Program-made: the position numbers and the translations under genes | The notes under the pieces: model-generated | The model's input: the letters and a program-made list of their open reading frames with translations, nothing else | The model's database searches: none | Told to the model about the DNA's origin: nothing | In this document: one piece after another, positions 7,792 to 16,315 of the stretch | How the letters are laid out: every line of letters starts with the position of its first letter | Position numbering within the stretch: the first letter of the stretch is position 1 | Assembly: GCA_017621085.1 (NCBI GenBank) | Contig: JAGATW010000058.1 | Coordinates: 1 to 45,468 of the forward strand | Origin: Clostridia bacterium | GTDB lineage: Bacteria; Bacillota; Clostridia; Oscillospirales; CAG-272 | DNA length: 45,468 nt | Direction of reading: 5' to 3'

Positions 7792-8717
7792 TGAGAATAT
7801 TATTTATGGGAACTCCCGAATTTGCAATGAATAGCTTAAGAGCTATTTATGAGGGTGGAGAGAACATTGTAGGCGTTGTTACAACACAGGACAAGCCTAA
7901 GGGCAGAGGAATGGTTTTAACTCCAAGCGATGTGAAAAAGTATGCTCTTGAGGTAGGCATACCCGTATATCAGCCGCTTACCCTAAAGGACGGAGCATTT
8001 CTTGACACCTTAAAGGAGTTGGACCCTGAATTAATTATAGTTGTGGCATACGGAAAAATACTTCCGAAATACGTTTTAGATTACCCAAAATACGGTTGCA
8101 TTAATGCCCACGCATCTATTTTGCCAAAATATCGTGGGGCTGCCCCTATTCAAAGAGCCATTATTGATGGAGATTTTGAAACAGGTGTTAGCATTATGAA
8201 AATGGACGTAGGTCTTGACACAGGAGATGTAATGCTTGTAAAAAGGGTGTGTATTGAGGAAAATGACAATTTTGAAAGCGTACACGATAAGCTGGTTGTG
8301 GCAGGGTCGAAAGGACTTTTAGAAGCAATTGACCTGTTTAAAAACCATAAGGCTACCTTTACAAAGCAGCCTGATAATTTTACCTATGCCGAAAAGATTA
8401 CAAAGGCAGATTGCCTGATTGACTTTAATAAGCCTGTTAAGTGCGTACACGACCAAATAAGAGGCTTAAGTCCAATACCTCTATCCTTTACAAAAACCCC
8501 CGACGGTAAAATTTTAAAGGTAACTAAGGCTCACATTTCAAGGGATGTAAGGGCCGATAAGGCAGGCACGGTTGTTTTACTAAAGGACGGAATTTATGTT
8601 TCCTGTCTTGACGGTGTAATTGTCCTTGATGAAATTATACCCGAGGGCAAGGGCAGAATGAGTGCTTCTTCATATATTAACGGACGAAAAATAAACGTAG
8701 GCGATATTTTAGGCTAA
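7791..8717 (+). CDS. fmt: Methionyl-tRNA formyltransferase
   Basis: A protein of 308 aa that formylates initiator Met-tRNA with 10-formyl-tetrahydrofolate. N-terminus RILFMGTPEFA, the folate-binding/catalytic segment HASILPKYRGAAPIQ (Asn-His-Asp centre: INAHASILPKYRG and DVGLDTGDVM) and a C-terminal tRNA-binding domain (about 205-308) are complete. Its ATG overlaps the def stop by one base (TAATG). Confidence 0.95.
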   Translation: MRILFMGTPEFAMNSLRAIYEGGENIVGVVTTQDKPKGRGMVLTPSDVKKYALEVGIPVYQPLTLKDGAFLDTLKELDPELIIVVAYGKILPKYVLDYPKYGCINAHASILPKYRGAAPIQRAIIDGDFETGVSIMKMDVGLDTGDVMLVKRVCIEENDNFESVHDKLVVAGSKGLLEAIDLFKNHKATFTKQPDNFTYAEKITKADCLIDFNKPVKCVHDQIRGLSPIPLSFTKTPDGKILKVTKAHISRDVRADKAGTVVLLKDGIYVSCLDGVIVLDEIIPEGKGRMSASSYINGRKINVGDILG

Positions 8718-8740
8718 AATACAAAAAGGAGGGGATACGT

Positions 8741-10042
8741 GTGGATAATCCAAGAAAATTAGCTCTTGAGTCCCTTGTAAAGAGTGACACACAGGGATGC
8801 TTTACCAACATTGAAATAAACACAGTATTAAAGCGTGCAAAAATGGAAAAATCAGACTCCTCTCTTTATACACTTTTATACCTTGGAGTTATGGAAAAAA
8901 AGCTTTTTCTTGACTATATAATAAGCAAATACTCCAAATCTAAGCTTGATGAAATAGATATAGAAGCCTTGAATGCCATAAGGCTTGGTCTTTATCAGCT
9001 TATTTTTACCGATAGAATACCCGACTACTCAGCAGTTGACGAAAGCGTTAATTTATCTCCCAAGAGAGCAAAGGGCTTTGTTAATGCCATTTTAAGAAGC
9101 TTTTTGCGAAACGACAAGAGGGTAGAATTGCCAAATGACATATGGGAAAGAGCAAGCGTTGTTGCCTCTGTTCCTATGGGAATAGTTAATTTATTCAGGT
9201 CATCCTATGGGGATGAATGCACGCTTAAGCTTTTAGAGTACAATTCACAGGACTATGCTTTGTCCTTAAGAGTAAATACTCTAAAATCAACAAAAGAGGA
9301 AATATTTGATTATTTAACTAATAAGGGCTTTAGCCCAAGGTATTCAAAATACGCACCCGACATTATAAAATGCGCCTGCACAGTTGAGGAAATTTCCCAT
9401 TTAATCGACACAGGTAAGGTCTTTATTCAAGATGAGTCCTCACGCGTATGCTCCATAGCAGTTGATGCTAAGAGTGGGGAAAGGGTGGCTGATGTGTGCG
9501 CTTGTCCCGGTGGAAAAACCTTTTCTATGGCTATTGATATGGAAAATAAGGGGGAAATTTTGTCCTCTGATTTACATAAGAACAAGCTTAGTCTAATTGA
9601 AAAGGGGGCTTTAAGGCTCGGTATTGATATTATTAAGACAAAAGAGCAAAACGCAAAGGAATATGTAAGTGACTATAATCAAGCCTTTGATAAGGTTTTG
9701 TGTGACGTGCCCTGCTCAGGTCTTGGGGTAATATTTAAAAAGCCCGATATAAAGTACAAGAATATTAATGATATTGCATCACTTCCAAGGGTGCAATACG
9801 ATATTCTTTCAAATGCTTCAAAATACGTTAAAATAGGTGGCTATCTTGTATATTCAACCTGTACTGTTTGCAAAGAGGAAAATGAAAATAATGTCCTTAA
9901 ATTCTTAAGTGAAAACAAGGACTTTGAATATGCGGACTTTTGTGTGGGGGATGTAAGCTCACAAAACGGAATGTACACCTTTATGCCACATATAAACGAC
10001 ACAGACGGATTTTTTATAGCTAAGCTAAAAAGGATTAAATAA
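8741..10042 (+). CDS. rsmB: 16S rRNA (cytosine(967)-C(5))-methyltransferase
   Basis: A protein of 433 aa. Residues 1-140 form the NusB-like RNA-binding domain; the rest is an m5C methyltransferase with the SAM motif DVCACPGGKTF, DVPCSGLGV (one active-site Cys in the PCSG motif), and STCTV near motif VI (the second Cys). The start codon is GTG at 8741, supported by AAAGGAGGGG at 8726-8734. In many Clostridia a yugP-type peptidase gene sits between fmt and rsmB; it is absent here. The stop shares one base with rlmN. Confidence 0.93.
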   Translation: MDNPRKLALESLVKSDTQGCFTNIEINTVLKRAKMEKSDSSLYTLLYLGVMEKKLFLDYIISKYSKSKLDEIDIEALNAIRLGLYQLIFTDRIPDYSAVDESVNLSPKRAKGFVNAILRSFLRNDKRVELPNDIWERASVVASVPMGIVNLFRSSYGDECTLKLLEYNSQDYALSLRVNTLKSTKEEIFDYLTNKGFSPRYSKYAPDIIKCACTVEEISHLIDTGKVFIQDESSRVCSIAVDAKSGERVADVCACPGGKTFSMAIDMENKGEILSSDLHKNKLSLIEKGALRLGIDIIKTKEQNAKEYVSDYNQAFDKVLCDVPCSGLGVIFKKPDIKYKNINDIASLPRVQYDILSNASKYVKIGGYLVYSTCTVCKEENENNVLKFLSENKDFEYADFCVGDVSSQNGMYTFMPHINDTDGFFIAKLKRIK

Positions 10043-11082
10043 TGGAAAATAGCAAAAATGATATTCTTTCTCTAACCTTACCCGAGGTTGAAGAAATAGT
10101 TTTAGACTTAGGCGAGCCAAGGTTTAGGGCAAAGCAAATTTATGGCTGGATTAATAAGGGTATGTGGGGAAGCGAAATGAAAAATGTTCCCGCCCTTTTA
10201 CAAAAAAAGCTTGAGGACGTGTGCGAATTTCGTATGCCCACTATAAAAAGAAAGCTTGTTTCCCATCTTGATGGCACAATTAAATATTTGTTTGAGCTAA
10301 TTGACGGTGAGTACATAGAGTCCGTATTTATGAGGTATGAGCACGGTAACACCCTTTGTATTTCCTCACAGGTAGGATGCAGAATGGGATGTAAGTTTTG
10401 CGCCTCAACCCTTTTAGGCAGAGTGCGTGACCTTTTGCCCTCTGAAATGCTTGGACAAATTATAGCTGCTCAAAAGGATACGGGGGAGCGTATTTCCAAT
10501 GTTGTTATGATGGGAATAGGTGAGCCACTTGATAATTACGATAACACGATTAAGTTTTTACGTCTTGTAAGCGACGAAAACGGACTTAACATAGGCTTAA
10601 GGCATATTTCCGTTTCCACCTGTGGTCTTGTAGATAAAATTGAAAGGCTATGGGATGAGGGCTTGCCAATTACCCTGTCAATTTCATTACACGCATATGA
10701 TAACGAGGTAAGAAGCGGTATTATGCCCGTAAACAACAAATACCCAATTGAAGGCTTACTTAAGGCTTGTGACACTTATTTTAAGAAAACAGGCAGGCGT
10801 GTGTCCTATGAATATACGCTGATTGCAGGTAAAAACGATACACAAGAGGGAGCTGTGCAGCTGGCAGGCATACTTAAAAAATACATTCACGGACCCTGTC
10901 ACGTTAACTTAATTCCTTTAAATGAGGTTAAGGAAACAAGGCTTGAAACGTCTAAGAATGTAAATGCCTTTAAAAATAAATTAGTGTCCCTTGGCATTAA
11001 TGCCACAGTCAGAAGAAGACTTGGCTCAGATATAAATGCCTCCTGTGGTCAGCTAAGAAGACAAGAAAAGAAGGATGACTAA
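10042..11082 (+). CDS. rlmN: Dual-specificity 23S rRNA/tRNA (adenine-C2)-methyltransferase
   Basis: A protein of 346 aa, a radical-SAM enzyme that methylates C2 of an adenine in 23S rRNA and in some tRNAs. The Fe-S motif CRMGCKFC (CxxxCxxC) and the flanking GNTLCISSQVG are present. The second catalytic Cys is in SCGQLRR near the C-terminus, and the SAM region GIGEPLDNY is also present. No cfr-like changes are visible. It overlaps rsmB by one base (TAATGG). Confidence 0.95.
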   Translation: MENSKNDILSLTLPEVEEIVLDLGEPRFRAKQIYGWINKGMWGSEMKNVPALLQKKLEDVCEFRMPTIKRKLVSHLDGTIKYLFELIDGEYIESVFMRYEHGNTLCISSQVGCRMGCKFCASTLLGRVRDLLPSEMLGQIIAAQKDTGERISNVVMMGIGEPLDNYDNTIKFLRLVSDENGLNIGLRHISVSTCGLVDKIERLWDEGLPITLSISLHAYDNEVRSGIMPVNNKYPIEGLLKACDTYFKKTGRRVSYEYTLIAGKNDTQEGAVQLAGILKKYIHGPCHVNLIPLNEVKETRLETSKNVNAFKNKLVSLGINATVRRRLGSDINASCGQLRRQEKKDD

Positions 11083-11088
11083 AAACAA

Positions 11089-11865
11089 ATGATTTGCGTA
11101 GGAAATACAGATATAGGTATGGTAAGGGATGTAAATCAGGATACCTTTATCTTAAAAAAATACTCGGAAAAAACCTGCTTGTGCGTTGTATGTGACGGTA
11201 TGGGCGGAGCTAAGGGTGGAGAGGAAGCCTCTCGCTTAGCCTCAGAAGCCTTTGCACAGGTGGTTGACGAATTTATAACTCCATACATAGGCAGAAAGGA
11301 CAAGGGCTTTAGTGCAAACGATGTAAGAAAAACGCTAAAGCTGGCTCTTTCCAAGGCAAACGAGGCGGTTTACACCTTTGCTAAAGCAAACTCAAGGCTA
11401 AAGGGAATGGGTACAACTCTTGTTTGCGCCCTTGTAATCGGTAATACTGTATTCGGCTTAAACGTAGGGGACAGTAGAATGTACTTTATGAAGGGAAGCA
11501 AAATAAAGCAAATTACCAAGGACCACTCCTATGTTCAATTTTTGCTTGACACAGGCAAAATTACCAAGGACGATATGGAGTATCAATTAAACAAGAACGT
11601 AATAACAAGGGCAGTAGGCACGGAAATTTCCGTTGACCCCGATATATACAGGTCAAATGTAAGTAACGGAACCTTTATTCTGTTATGCTCCGACGGTCTT
11701 TGCAATTACGTAAATGATGAAACAATTTGCGATATAGTTTCCAATGACGTTTTATCAAAAAAGATTGATGAAATCGGCTTGAATATAAAGTCAAGAAGGT
11801 TGATTGATACAGCAAATAACAATGGTGGCGGAGATAATATCACCGTTGCATTAATTAAGGTTTAA
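11089..11865 (+). CDS. prpC: PP2C-type Ser/Thr protein phosphatase
   Basis: A protein of 258 aa, the partner phosphatase of the kinase that follows. PP2C metal and catalytic motifs are all seen: DIGMVRDVNQD (start), VCDGMGG, GTTLVCAL, GDSRMY, LLCSDGL and DNITVAL. No membrane helix is visible. It lies 6 nt after rlmN and 18 nt before the kinase. Known homologues dephosphorylate the kinase and its substrates to balance growth, germination and cell-wall control. Confidence 0.93.
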   Translation: MICVGNTDIGMVRDVNQDTFILKKYSEKTCLCVVCDGMGGAKGGEEASRLASEAFAQVVDEFITPYIGRKDKGFSANDVRKTLKLALSKANEAVYTFAKANSRLKGMGTTLVCALVIGNTVFGLNVGDSRMYFMKGSKIKQITKDHSYVQFLLDTGKITKDDMEYQLNKNVITRAVGTEISVDPDIYRSNVSNGTFILLCSDGLCNYVNDETICDIVSNDVLSKKIDEIGLNIKSRRLIDTANNNGGGDNITVALIKV

Positions 11866-11883
11866 GAAAGGATGTGCGCTTAA

Positions 11884-12843
11884 ATGAGTGAAAAAAACGA
11901 AAAATACGATAAATATAAAGCATATTTGGGACATATACTTGACAAGCGCTATGTCCTTGAGCATTTAATCGGTGTAGGCGGTATGGCTGTTGTATTCAGA
12001 GCCAGAGATATAACTCTTAACGATATGACAGTTGCAGTTAAAATGCTAAAGGAGGAGGCAGCCCTTGATGAGCAAATTGTAAAGCGCTTTAAAACCGAGG
12101 GCAAGGCACAATCCACAATTCATCATCCTAATATTGTAAGGGTATTTGAGGTGTCTGTAACCGGTGAGGTTAAGTATATGGTTATGGAATACGTTTACGG
12201 TATAACCCTTAAAAACTATTTGGTAGGCAAAAAGGGACCCCTTAGCTTTGATGAATTAATGAGCTACGGTATTCAGGTGTTAAATGCAATGGCAGAGGCA
12301 CACGATAATATGATAATCCACAGGGACATTAAGCCACAAAACATAATGGTTTTGCAAAACGGACAAATTAAAATGATGGATTTCGGTATTGCCAAGGTGC
12401 CGAATACCGAAACTGTTACGGTAACAGACAAGGCAATAGGAACGGTTTACTATATGTCACCTGAGCAGGCAAGGGGTAAAAAGGTAGATACAAGAACAGA
12501 TATTTATTCCTTTGGTGCAACACTATACGAGCTTTGCACAGGCAAAACACCCTTTAACGGTGATAGCCCCTGCGATATTTTAGTTAAGCATATAACAGAG
12601 GAGCCAATCCCACCAAGAAGCATAAATTCAGCAGTGCCAAAGGGACTTGAGCAAATTATTTTGTGCGCAATGAGTAAGTCGCCGCTTGACCGCTTTGACA
12701 CAGCAGAGGAAATGCTTGGCTATATGAAGAAATTAAGAAAGAATAAAAAGCTAAGATTTAAGGAGCTGCCAAATTACAGCAGATTTGGCGACGTAGTTCG
12801 TAAAATCAAAAAAGTCTTTAAAAGAAAAAAGGACGTAAAATGA
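11884..12843 (+). CDS. Ser/Thr protein kinase, PrkC position but lacking TM and PASTA domains
   Basis: A protein of 319 aa made of a kinase domain only. Visible motifs: glycine loop IGVGGMA (29-35), Lys53 in VAVKML, the catalytic loop HRDIKPQN (about 145-152), DFGIAK (about 166) and GTVYYMSPEQARG. A basic C-terminal tail (KKVFKRKK) ends the protein. PrkC-type kinases normally continue with a transmembrane helix and several PASTA repeats that bind muropeptides (about 600-700 aa). Here the stop codon is overlapped by the rsgA start (ATGA at 12840-12843), so the short form looks stable and not a fresh truncation. It may be anchored by its basic tail or act in the cytoplasm. Confidence 0.9.
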   Translation: MSEKNEKYDKYKAYLGHILDKRYVLEHLIGVGGMAVVFRARDITLNDMTVAVKMLKEEAALDEQIVKRFKTEGKAQSTIHHPNIVRVFEVSVTGEVKYMVMEYVYGITLKNYLVGKKGPLSFDELMSYGIQVLNAMAEAHDNMIIHRDIKPQNIMVLQNGQIKMMDFGIAKVPNTETVTVTDKAIGTVYYMSPEQARGKKVDTRTDIYSFGATLYELCTGKTPFNGDSPCDILVKHITEEPIPPRSINSAVPKGLEQIILCAMSKSPLDRFDTAEEMLGYMKKLRKNKKLRFKELPNYSRFGDVVRKIKKVFKRKKDVK

Positions 12844-13775
12844 TAAAAGGAACAGTTTTAAAGGGCGTTGGCGGTCTTTACACGGTTGAGTTGGATGAAG
12901 AATATCAGGAAAAAAGAGAAATAACTCTAAGAGCAAGAGGAGCCTTCAGACACGAAAAGCTTGTGCTTTTAACAGGTGACAGAGTAGAGGTTGAGCCACT
13001 TGCCGACGGTAGCTTTTTCTGTAAAAGCATTATTGAAAGAAAAAACTCACTAATTCGCCCACCGCTTGCCAACCTTGATATTATATTTGTGGCAATTCCC
13101 TGCAAAAAGCCAATGCCGTCCTTTGAAATTATTGATAAAATGATTTCAATAGCAGAGCATAACAAAATCGAGCCTGTAATTTTAATTACAAAGTCCGACC
13201 TTGAATTTGATTTTGCCAAGGAAATGTACAATATTTATAAAAACAGTGGCTTTGATGTGTTTATAACCTCATCGGAAAACAAAGAGGGCGTGGATGATTT
13301 TCGTAATTACTTGAAAAATCTCACAATAAACAACGCGCCTATATGCGCCTTTGCAGGTGTTTCGGGGGCGGGTAAAAGCACTTTTATGAATGCAATTTTC
13401 CCATCTCTTGAATTGGAAACAGGGGATTTGAGCCGAAAAATTGAACGTGGCAAAAACACCACAAGACACACAGAGCTTTTTCCCTTAAGCAAGCTTTTAG
13501 GAAGCGAGCATAAGGGCTATTTGGCAGATACCCCCGGCTTTTCACTTCTTGACTTTGAACGCTTTGACTTTTTTGATTTAGAGGATTTAATTTACACCTT
13601 CAGAGAATTTAAGAGCTCTTGTGGTAAATGTAAATACACAAAATGCTCTCACACAAAGGAGGAGGGCTGTGACGTAATTGCAAGGGTTAAGCGTGGTGAA
13701 ATTGAAAAAACAAGACACCAAAGCTACGTTGCACTTTATGATATTTTAAAGAAAAAGCCAACCTGGAAAAAGTAA
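12840..13775 (+). CDS. rsgA: Small-subunit ribosome biogenesis GTPase RsgA
   Basis: A protein of 311 aa, a circularly permuted GTPase that checks maturation of the 30S subunit. In order: an OB domain (1-75), the G4 motif TKSD, the P-loop GVSGAGKST (173-181), the G3 motif DTPGFS, and a zinc motif CGKCKYTKCSHTKEEGC. It overlaps the kinase stop by four bases. In Bacillus subtilis rpe and thiN follow; here the next gene is spoVM. Confidence 0.95.
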   Translation: MIKGTVLKGVGGLYTVELDEEYQEKREITLRARGAFRHEKLVLLTGDRVEVEPLADGSFFCKSIIERKNSLIRPPLANLDIIFVAIPCKKPMPSFEIIDKMISIAEHNKIEPVILITKSDLEFDFAKEMYNIYKNSGFDVFITSSENKEGVDDFRNYLKNLTINNAPICAFAGVSGAGKSTFMNAIFPSLELETGDLSRKIERGKNTTRHTELFPLSKLLGSEHKGYLADTPGFSLLDFERFDFFDLEDLIYTFREFKSSCGKCKYTKCSHTKEEGCDVIARVKRGEIEKTRHQSYVALYDILKKKPTWKK

Positions 13776-13898
13776 CAAACCTATAAAATTTCCATAATAT
13801 GTATTAGGCGCGTAATTTCTACGTTTATTAGCAAGCTAAAATCGTCTTAACGTGACGTGGCTAAAAGCCTTTTGCAAAATATTATAGGAGCATTTTAT

Positions 13899-13973
13899 AT
13901 GAAAATCGTACTTATAAAATCACCTAAAATACTCGCGCCAATCCTTCGCAGATTATTTAAGGTGAATAAATAA
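13899..13973 (+). CDS. spoVM: Stage V sporulation protein SpoVM
   Basis: A 24-aa ORF reads MKIVLIKSPKILAPILRRLF followed by KVNK. The Bacillus subtilis SpoVM (26 aa) also starts with MK, has K-x-P-K at residues 7-10 and an amphipathic helix with basic residues; Pro9 is present here. SpoVM senses positive membrane curvature and anchors the spore-coat ATPase SpoIVA on the forespore. AGGAG (13886-13890) lies 8 nt before the ATG. The order prkC-rsgA-(rpe-thiN)-spoVM in Bacillus supports the call. A strong terminator follows. A mother-cell sigma promoter is expected; CATAATAT near 13793-13800 is a weak candidate only. This indicates that the host can sporulate or recently could. Confidence 0.85.
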   Translation: MKIVLIKSPKILAPILRRLFKVNK

Positions 13974-13981
13974 AAAACAAA

Positions 13982-14021
13982 AAGAAGAATTATGTATAAC
14001 ACATAATTCTTCTTTTTTTTT
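13982..14021 (+). terminator. Terminator after spoVM
   Basis: A perfect 14-bp stem AAGAAGAATTATGT / ACATAATTCTTCTT closes the loop ATAAC and is followed by a run of eight T. A-rich sequence on the other side could make it bidirectional for the converging PHP gene. Confidence 0.85.
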
Positions 14022-14058
14022 AGTTCCATAATTCTTTTGATAGGTGAGGGGAGTTATG

Positions 14059-14166
14059 CACGCATTCTGCGTGATGATATGCAAGGCTTTGCCTTGGTGA
14101 TATACAACACCTTGTGTTGATGATATGCAATGCTTATGCATTGATGATATACAACGCATTCTGCGT
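14059..14166. repeat. Tandem array of five diverged mini-palindromes, about 23-nt period
   Basis: Five hairpins start at 14059, 14082, 14105, 14128 and 14154, the first four exactly 23 nt apart: CACGCA-TTC-TGCGTG, CAAGGC-TTT-GCCTTG, CAACAC-CTT-GTGTTG, CAATGC-TTAT-GCATTG and ACGCA-TTC-TGCGT. They are separated by an 8-nt spacer of the form RTGATATR. The stems differ in sequence but each is perfectly self-complementary. The array lies between the converging spoVM and PHP transcription units. A single unit related to the first one, with its flank GTTATGCACGCATTCTGCGT, occurs inverted at 34866-34890. Confidence 0.85.
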
Positions 14167-14171
14167 ATTTT

Positions 14172-14216
14172 GGCCCCTTTGTAAAGGGGGCTGTCACCAA
14201 AGGTGACTGAGGGATT
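14172..14216. repeat. Solo inverted-repeat end of a MITE-like element
   Basis: Two hairpins in series (GGCCCCTTT.GTAAAGGGGGC, then GTCACC-AAA-GGTGAC) followed by TGAGGGATT. The same plan and end sequence are found, inverted, as the right end of the element at 45249-45362, with GTCGC-AAA-GCGAC in place of the second stem. Elements of this type are widespread in Ruminococcaceae-like genomes. Only one end is visible here, so it is a remnant or solo copy. Confidence 0.65.
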
Positions 14217-14225
14217 TATACCTTT

Positions 14226-14888
14226 TTATTGCTTATTTAGTGTATAATTGCCTGACTTTAAAATCTCTACAAGCTGGGTCATTGAGGTAATTTCCTCATC
14301 TGTTATAATACCACCGTTTGCATTTGAGTCATCATAGTGAAAATCAGTGCCTGATGTCTTAATAAGACCAAATCTGTCTGCCCACATATCTGCAATTTCG
14401 TTTCTTGAATCGTGGTCCTTGTGTCCGTTAAACACCTCAATACCGTCAAGATGATGTGGGTAAACAATTGTCATATTGTTTCTGAATGGGTGCGCCTGTA
14501 TAAACAAGCAACCGTTTTCATTTGCTAAACGATGGAACTTATCAGGGCCAAGAGTAAACATATCAGGGTTATTTCTTAAAAACTCCTCGGTAATACCAAA
14601 AACAAGATAGTCATTAATATTTTCATCAAATCTTAATTCCATACCTAAAAGTATGTTTAGCTTGCCCTCGGCTTCCTTTTTTAATATATAGTAGCCATTT
14701 AAATATTTATCTATCCAGTCATTCCAGTCAGTTGATTTAAGGTATTTCATAGTACCACGGTTGAAGTGATTTGCTAATACAAGGGTAGTATAGCCTGCCT
14801 TAGTAAATTTTTCAATAATTTGAGATGCATTAACCCATGCACACTCGCTAACATCCTTTGAATGACAATGTAATTCGGTTTTAAACAT
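14226..14888 (-). CDS. PHP-domain phosphoesterase
   Basis: A protein of 220 aa. The PHP metal ligands are recognisable: HCH in TELHCHS (residues 8 and 10), His in LVLANHFN, His in FIQAHPFR, Glu in IEVFNGH and the Asp-x-His pair in SGTDFHYD. Such proteins are metal-dependent phosphoesterases related to histidinol phosphatase and the PHP domain of DNA polymerase; the substrate of this one is unknown. It has its own consensus promoter and lies at the 3' side of the nucleoside operon but is separated from it by a terminator. GAGGCG provides a modest ribosome binding site. Confidence 0.8.
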   Translation of the reverse strand: MFKTELHCHSKDVSECAWVNASQIIEKFTKAGYTTLVLANHFNRGTMKYLKSTDWNDWIDKYLNGYYILKKEAEGKLNILLGMELRFDENINDYLVFGITEEFLRNNPDMFTLGPDKFHRLANENGCLFIQAHPFRNNMTIVYPHHLDGIEVFNGHKDHDSRNEIADMWADRFGLIKTSGTDFHYDDSNANGGIITDEEITSMTQLVEILKSGNYTLNKQ

Positions 14889-14922
14889 ATTATCGCCTCA
14901 CAGTATAATTAATAATAAGATA

Positions 14923-14951
14923 ATTATATAACTAAAATTCTAAATAGTCAA
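14923..14951 (-). promoter_or_regulatory. Sigma-A promoter for the PHP gene
   Basis: On the minus strand TTGACT and TATAAT are exactly 17 bp apart (-35 at 14946-14951, -10 at 14923-14928). Confidence 0.8.
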
Positions 14952-14969
14952 TAGAAAATATCATCAATA

Positions 14970-15004
14970 AAAAGAAAATGTGGCTTTTTGCCACATTTTC
15001 TTTT
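14970..15004 (-). terminator. Terminator of the deo/pdp operon
   Basis: A perfect 15-bp stem (14970-14984 with 14990-15004) with a 5-nt loop lies 2 nt after the pdp stop on the minus strand and ends in TTTT. Confidence 0.85.
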
Positions 15005-15006
15005 AA

Positions 15007-16302
15007 TTAAATAACATCAAAGATTAAAGCTTCAGACAAAGGCTCGTTTTTTGAAATTTTAATAGCATCATCAAGAGCTAAAATGCACTCATCAAAGTAA
15101 TTTTTGCTCGAATACATAGTGGCAATTACCTCACCACTCTTAACATAGTCACCATAGGATTTATTAAATATAATTCCTGCGGTGTAGTCAATTTTGTCCT
15201 CTAACTTAACTCTGCCTGCGCCTAAATGCATTGAGGCATAGCCGATTTTATCTGCCACCATTTTACAAATATAGCCATCACTCTTAGCCCTGTATTCTTG
15301 CTTATAGCTTGACTTAAGTAGCTTTTCGGGCTTATCTATAAAGGAAATATCTCCACCCTGATAGCATATCCACTCGCTAAGCTTATCCAATGCCTTGCCA
15401 CTTGAAATTGCATCCAAAACAAGGGATTTTGCCAACCCTGTGTCAATATTTTTACAAAGGGATACCATATTTGCAGCAAGAGAAATACATATTTCACTAA
15501 GCCTTTTTTCTCCCTTCCCGCTTAAAACCTGTATAGCCTCCCATACCTCTGTGCGATTGCCTACTGCATAGCCTAAGGGGATGTCCATATTGGTAACAAG
15601 AGCGCGTACATTACGTCCAAAGGATTTGCCTATTTTTATCATTTCTTTTGCCAAAAGCGTTGCTTCGTTGCTTGTTTTCATAAAAGCACCACTTCCGCAC
15701 TTAACGTCTAAAACTATATTGTGTGAGCCTGAGGCAAGCTTTTTTGACAAAATGCTTGATGCAATTAAGGGGATTGAATCAATAGTGGCAGTAACATCAC
15801 GCAAAGCATACAGCTTTTTGTCAGCAGGGGCTAAATTGCCACTTTGTCCTACAACGCAAATACCGATTTTTTCAACCTGTGACATAAAGCACTCCGGCGC
15901 AAGCTGGGATTTGTAGCCTGTTATACTCTCAAGCTTGTCAACAGTTCCACCTGTAAAGCCAAGACCTCTGCCTGACATTTTAGCAACCCTGCCACCAAGA
16001 CAGGCAACAATGGGAGCAACAATTAATGTAGTTTTGTCCCCAACTCCACCTGTGCTGTGCTTATCAACGGAATAGGTGGAAAAGCGTGAAAGGTCAACGC
16101 ACTCTCCGCTGTTAAGCATAGCCTTAGTTAAGTAAAAGGTTTCCCGATCATTCATACCTTTTAAGCAAATAGCCATTAAAAGGGCAGAGGCTTGATAGTC
16201 GGCAACTGACCCATCCATATAGCCGTTAATAAAGAAATCAATTTCCTCACTCGTTAATTCAAGTCCTTGCTTTTTCTTAGTAATAATTTCGTAAATGCTC
16301 AA
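15007..16302 (-). CDS. pdp: Pyrimidine-nucleoside phosphorylase
   Basis: A protein of 431 aa that splits thymidine, uridine or deoxyuridine with phosphate into base and (deoxy)ribose 1-phosphate. The glycosyltransferase-family signature is clear: VDKHSTGGVGDKTTL for phosphate binding and SGRGLGFTGGTVDKLES for the anti motif, and MSIYEIITKKKQG at the start. Length is normal for the dimeric Pdp family. It is the last gene of the deoC-deoD-deoB-cdd-pdp unit, 13 nt after cdd. Confidence 0.93.
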   Translation of the reverse strand: MSIYEIITKKKQGLELTSEEIDFFINGYMDGSVADYQASALLMAICLKGMNDRETFYLTKAMLNSGECVDLSRFSTYSVDKHSTGGVGDKTTLIVAPIVACLGGRVAKMSGRGLGFTGGTVDKLESITGYKSQLAPECFMSQVEKIGICVVGQSGNLAPADKKLYALRDVTATIDSIPLIASSILSKKLASGSHNIVLDVKCGSGAFMKTSNEATLLAKEMIKIGKSFGRNVRALVTNMDIPLGYAVGNRTEVWEAIQVLSGKGEKRLSEICISLAANMVSLCKNIDTGLAKSLVLDAISSGKALDKLSEWICYQGGDISFIDKPEKLLKSSYKQEYRAKSDGYICKMVADKIGYASMHLGAGRVKLEDKIDYTAGIIFNKSYGDYVKSGEVIATMYSSKNYFDECILALDDAIKISKNEPLSEALIFDVI

Positions 16303-16315
16303 AAAATCACCTACT

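Noticed and set aside
12840-13973. rpe and thiN/rpmB genes expected after rsgA
   Set aside because: Only spoVM is found between the rsgA stop and the terminator; the other genes are not in this window.
13953-14159. Minus-strand open frame across the palindrome array
   Set aside because: Its translation is only the array and terminator read as protein (repeats of ISST/HHCIS type); no ribosome binding site.
14059-14166. CRISPR array
   Set aside because: The period is regular, but the conserved part is only 8 nt and the variable parts are palindromes, not unique spacers; no cas gene is near.
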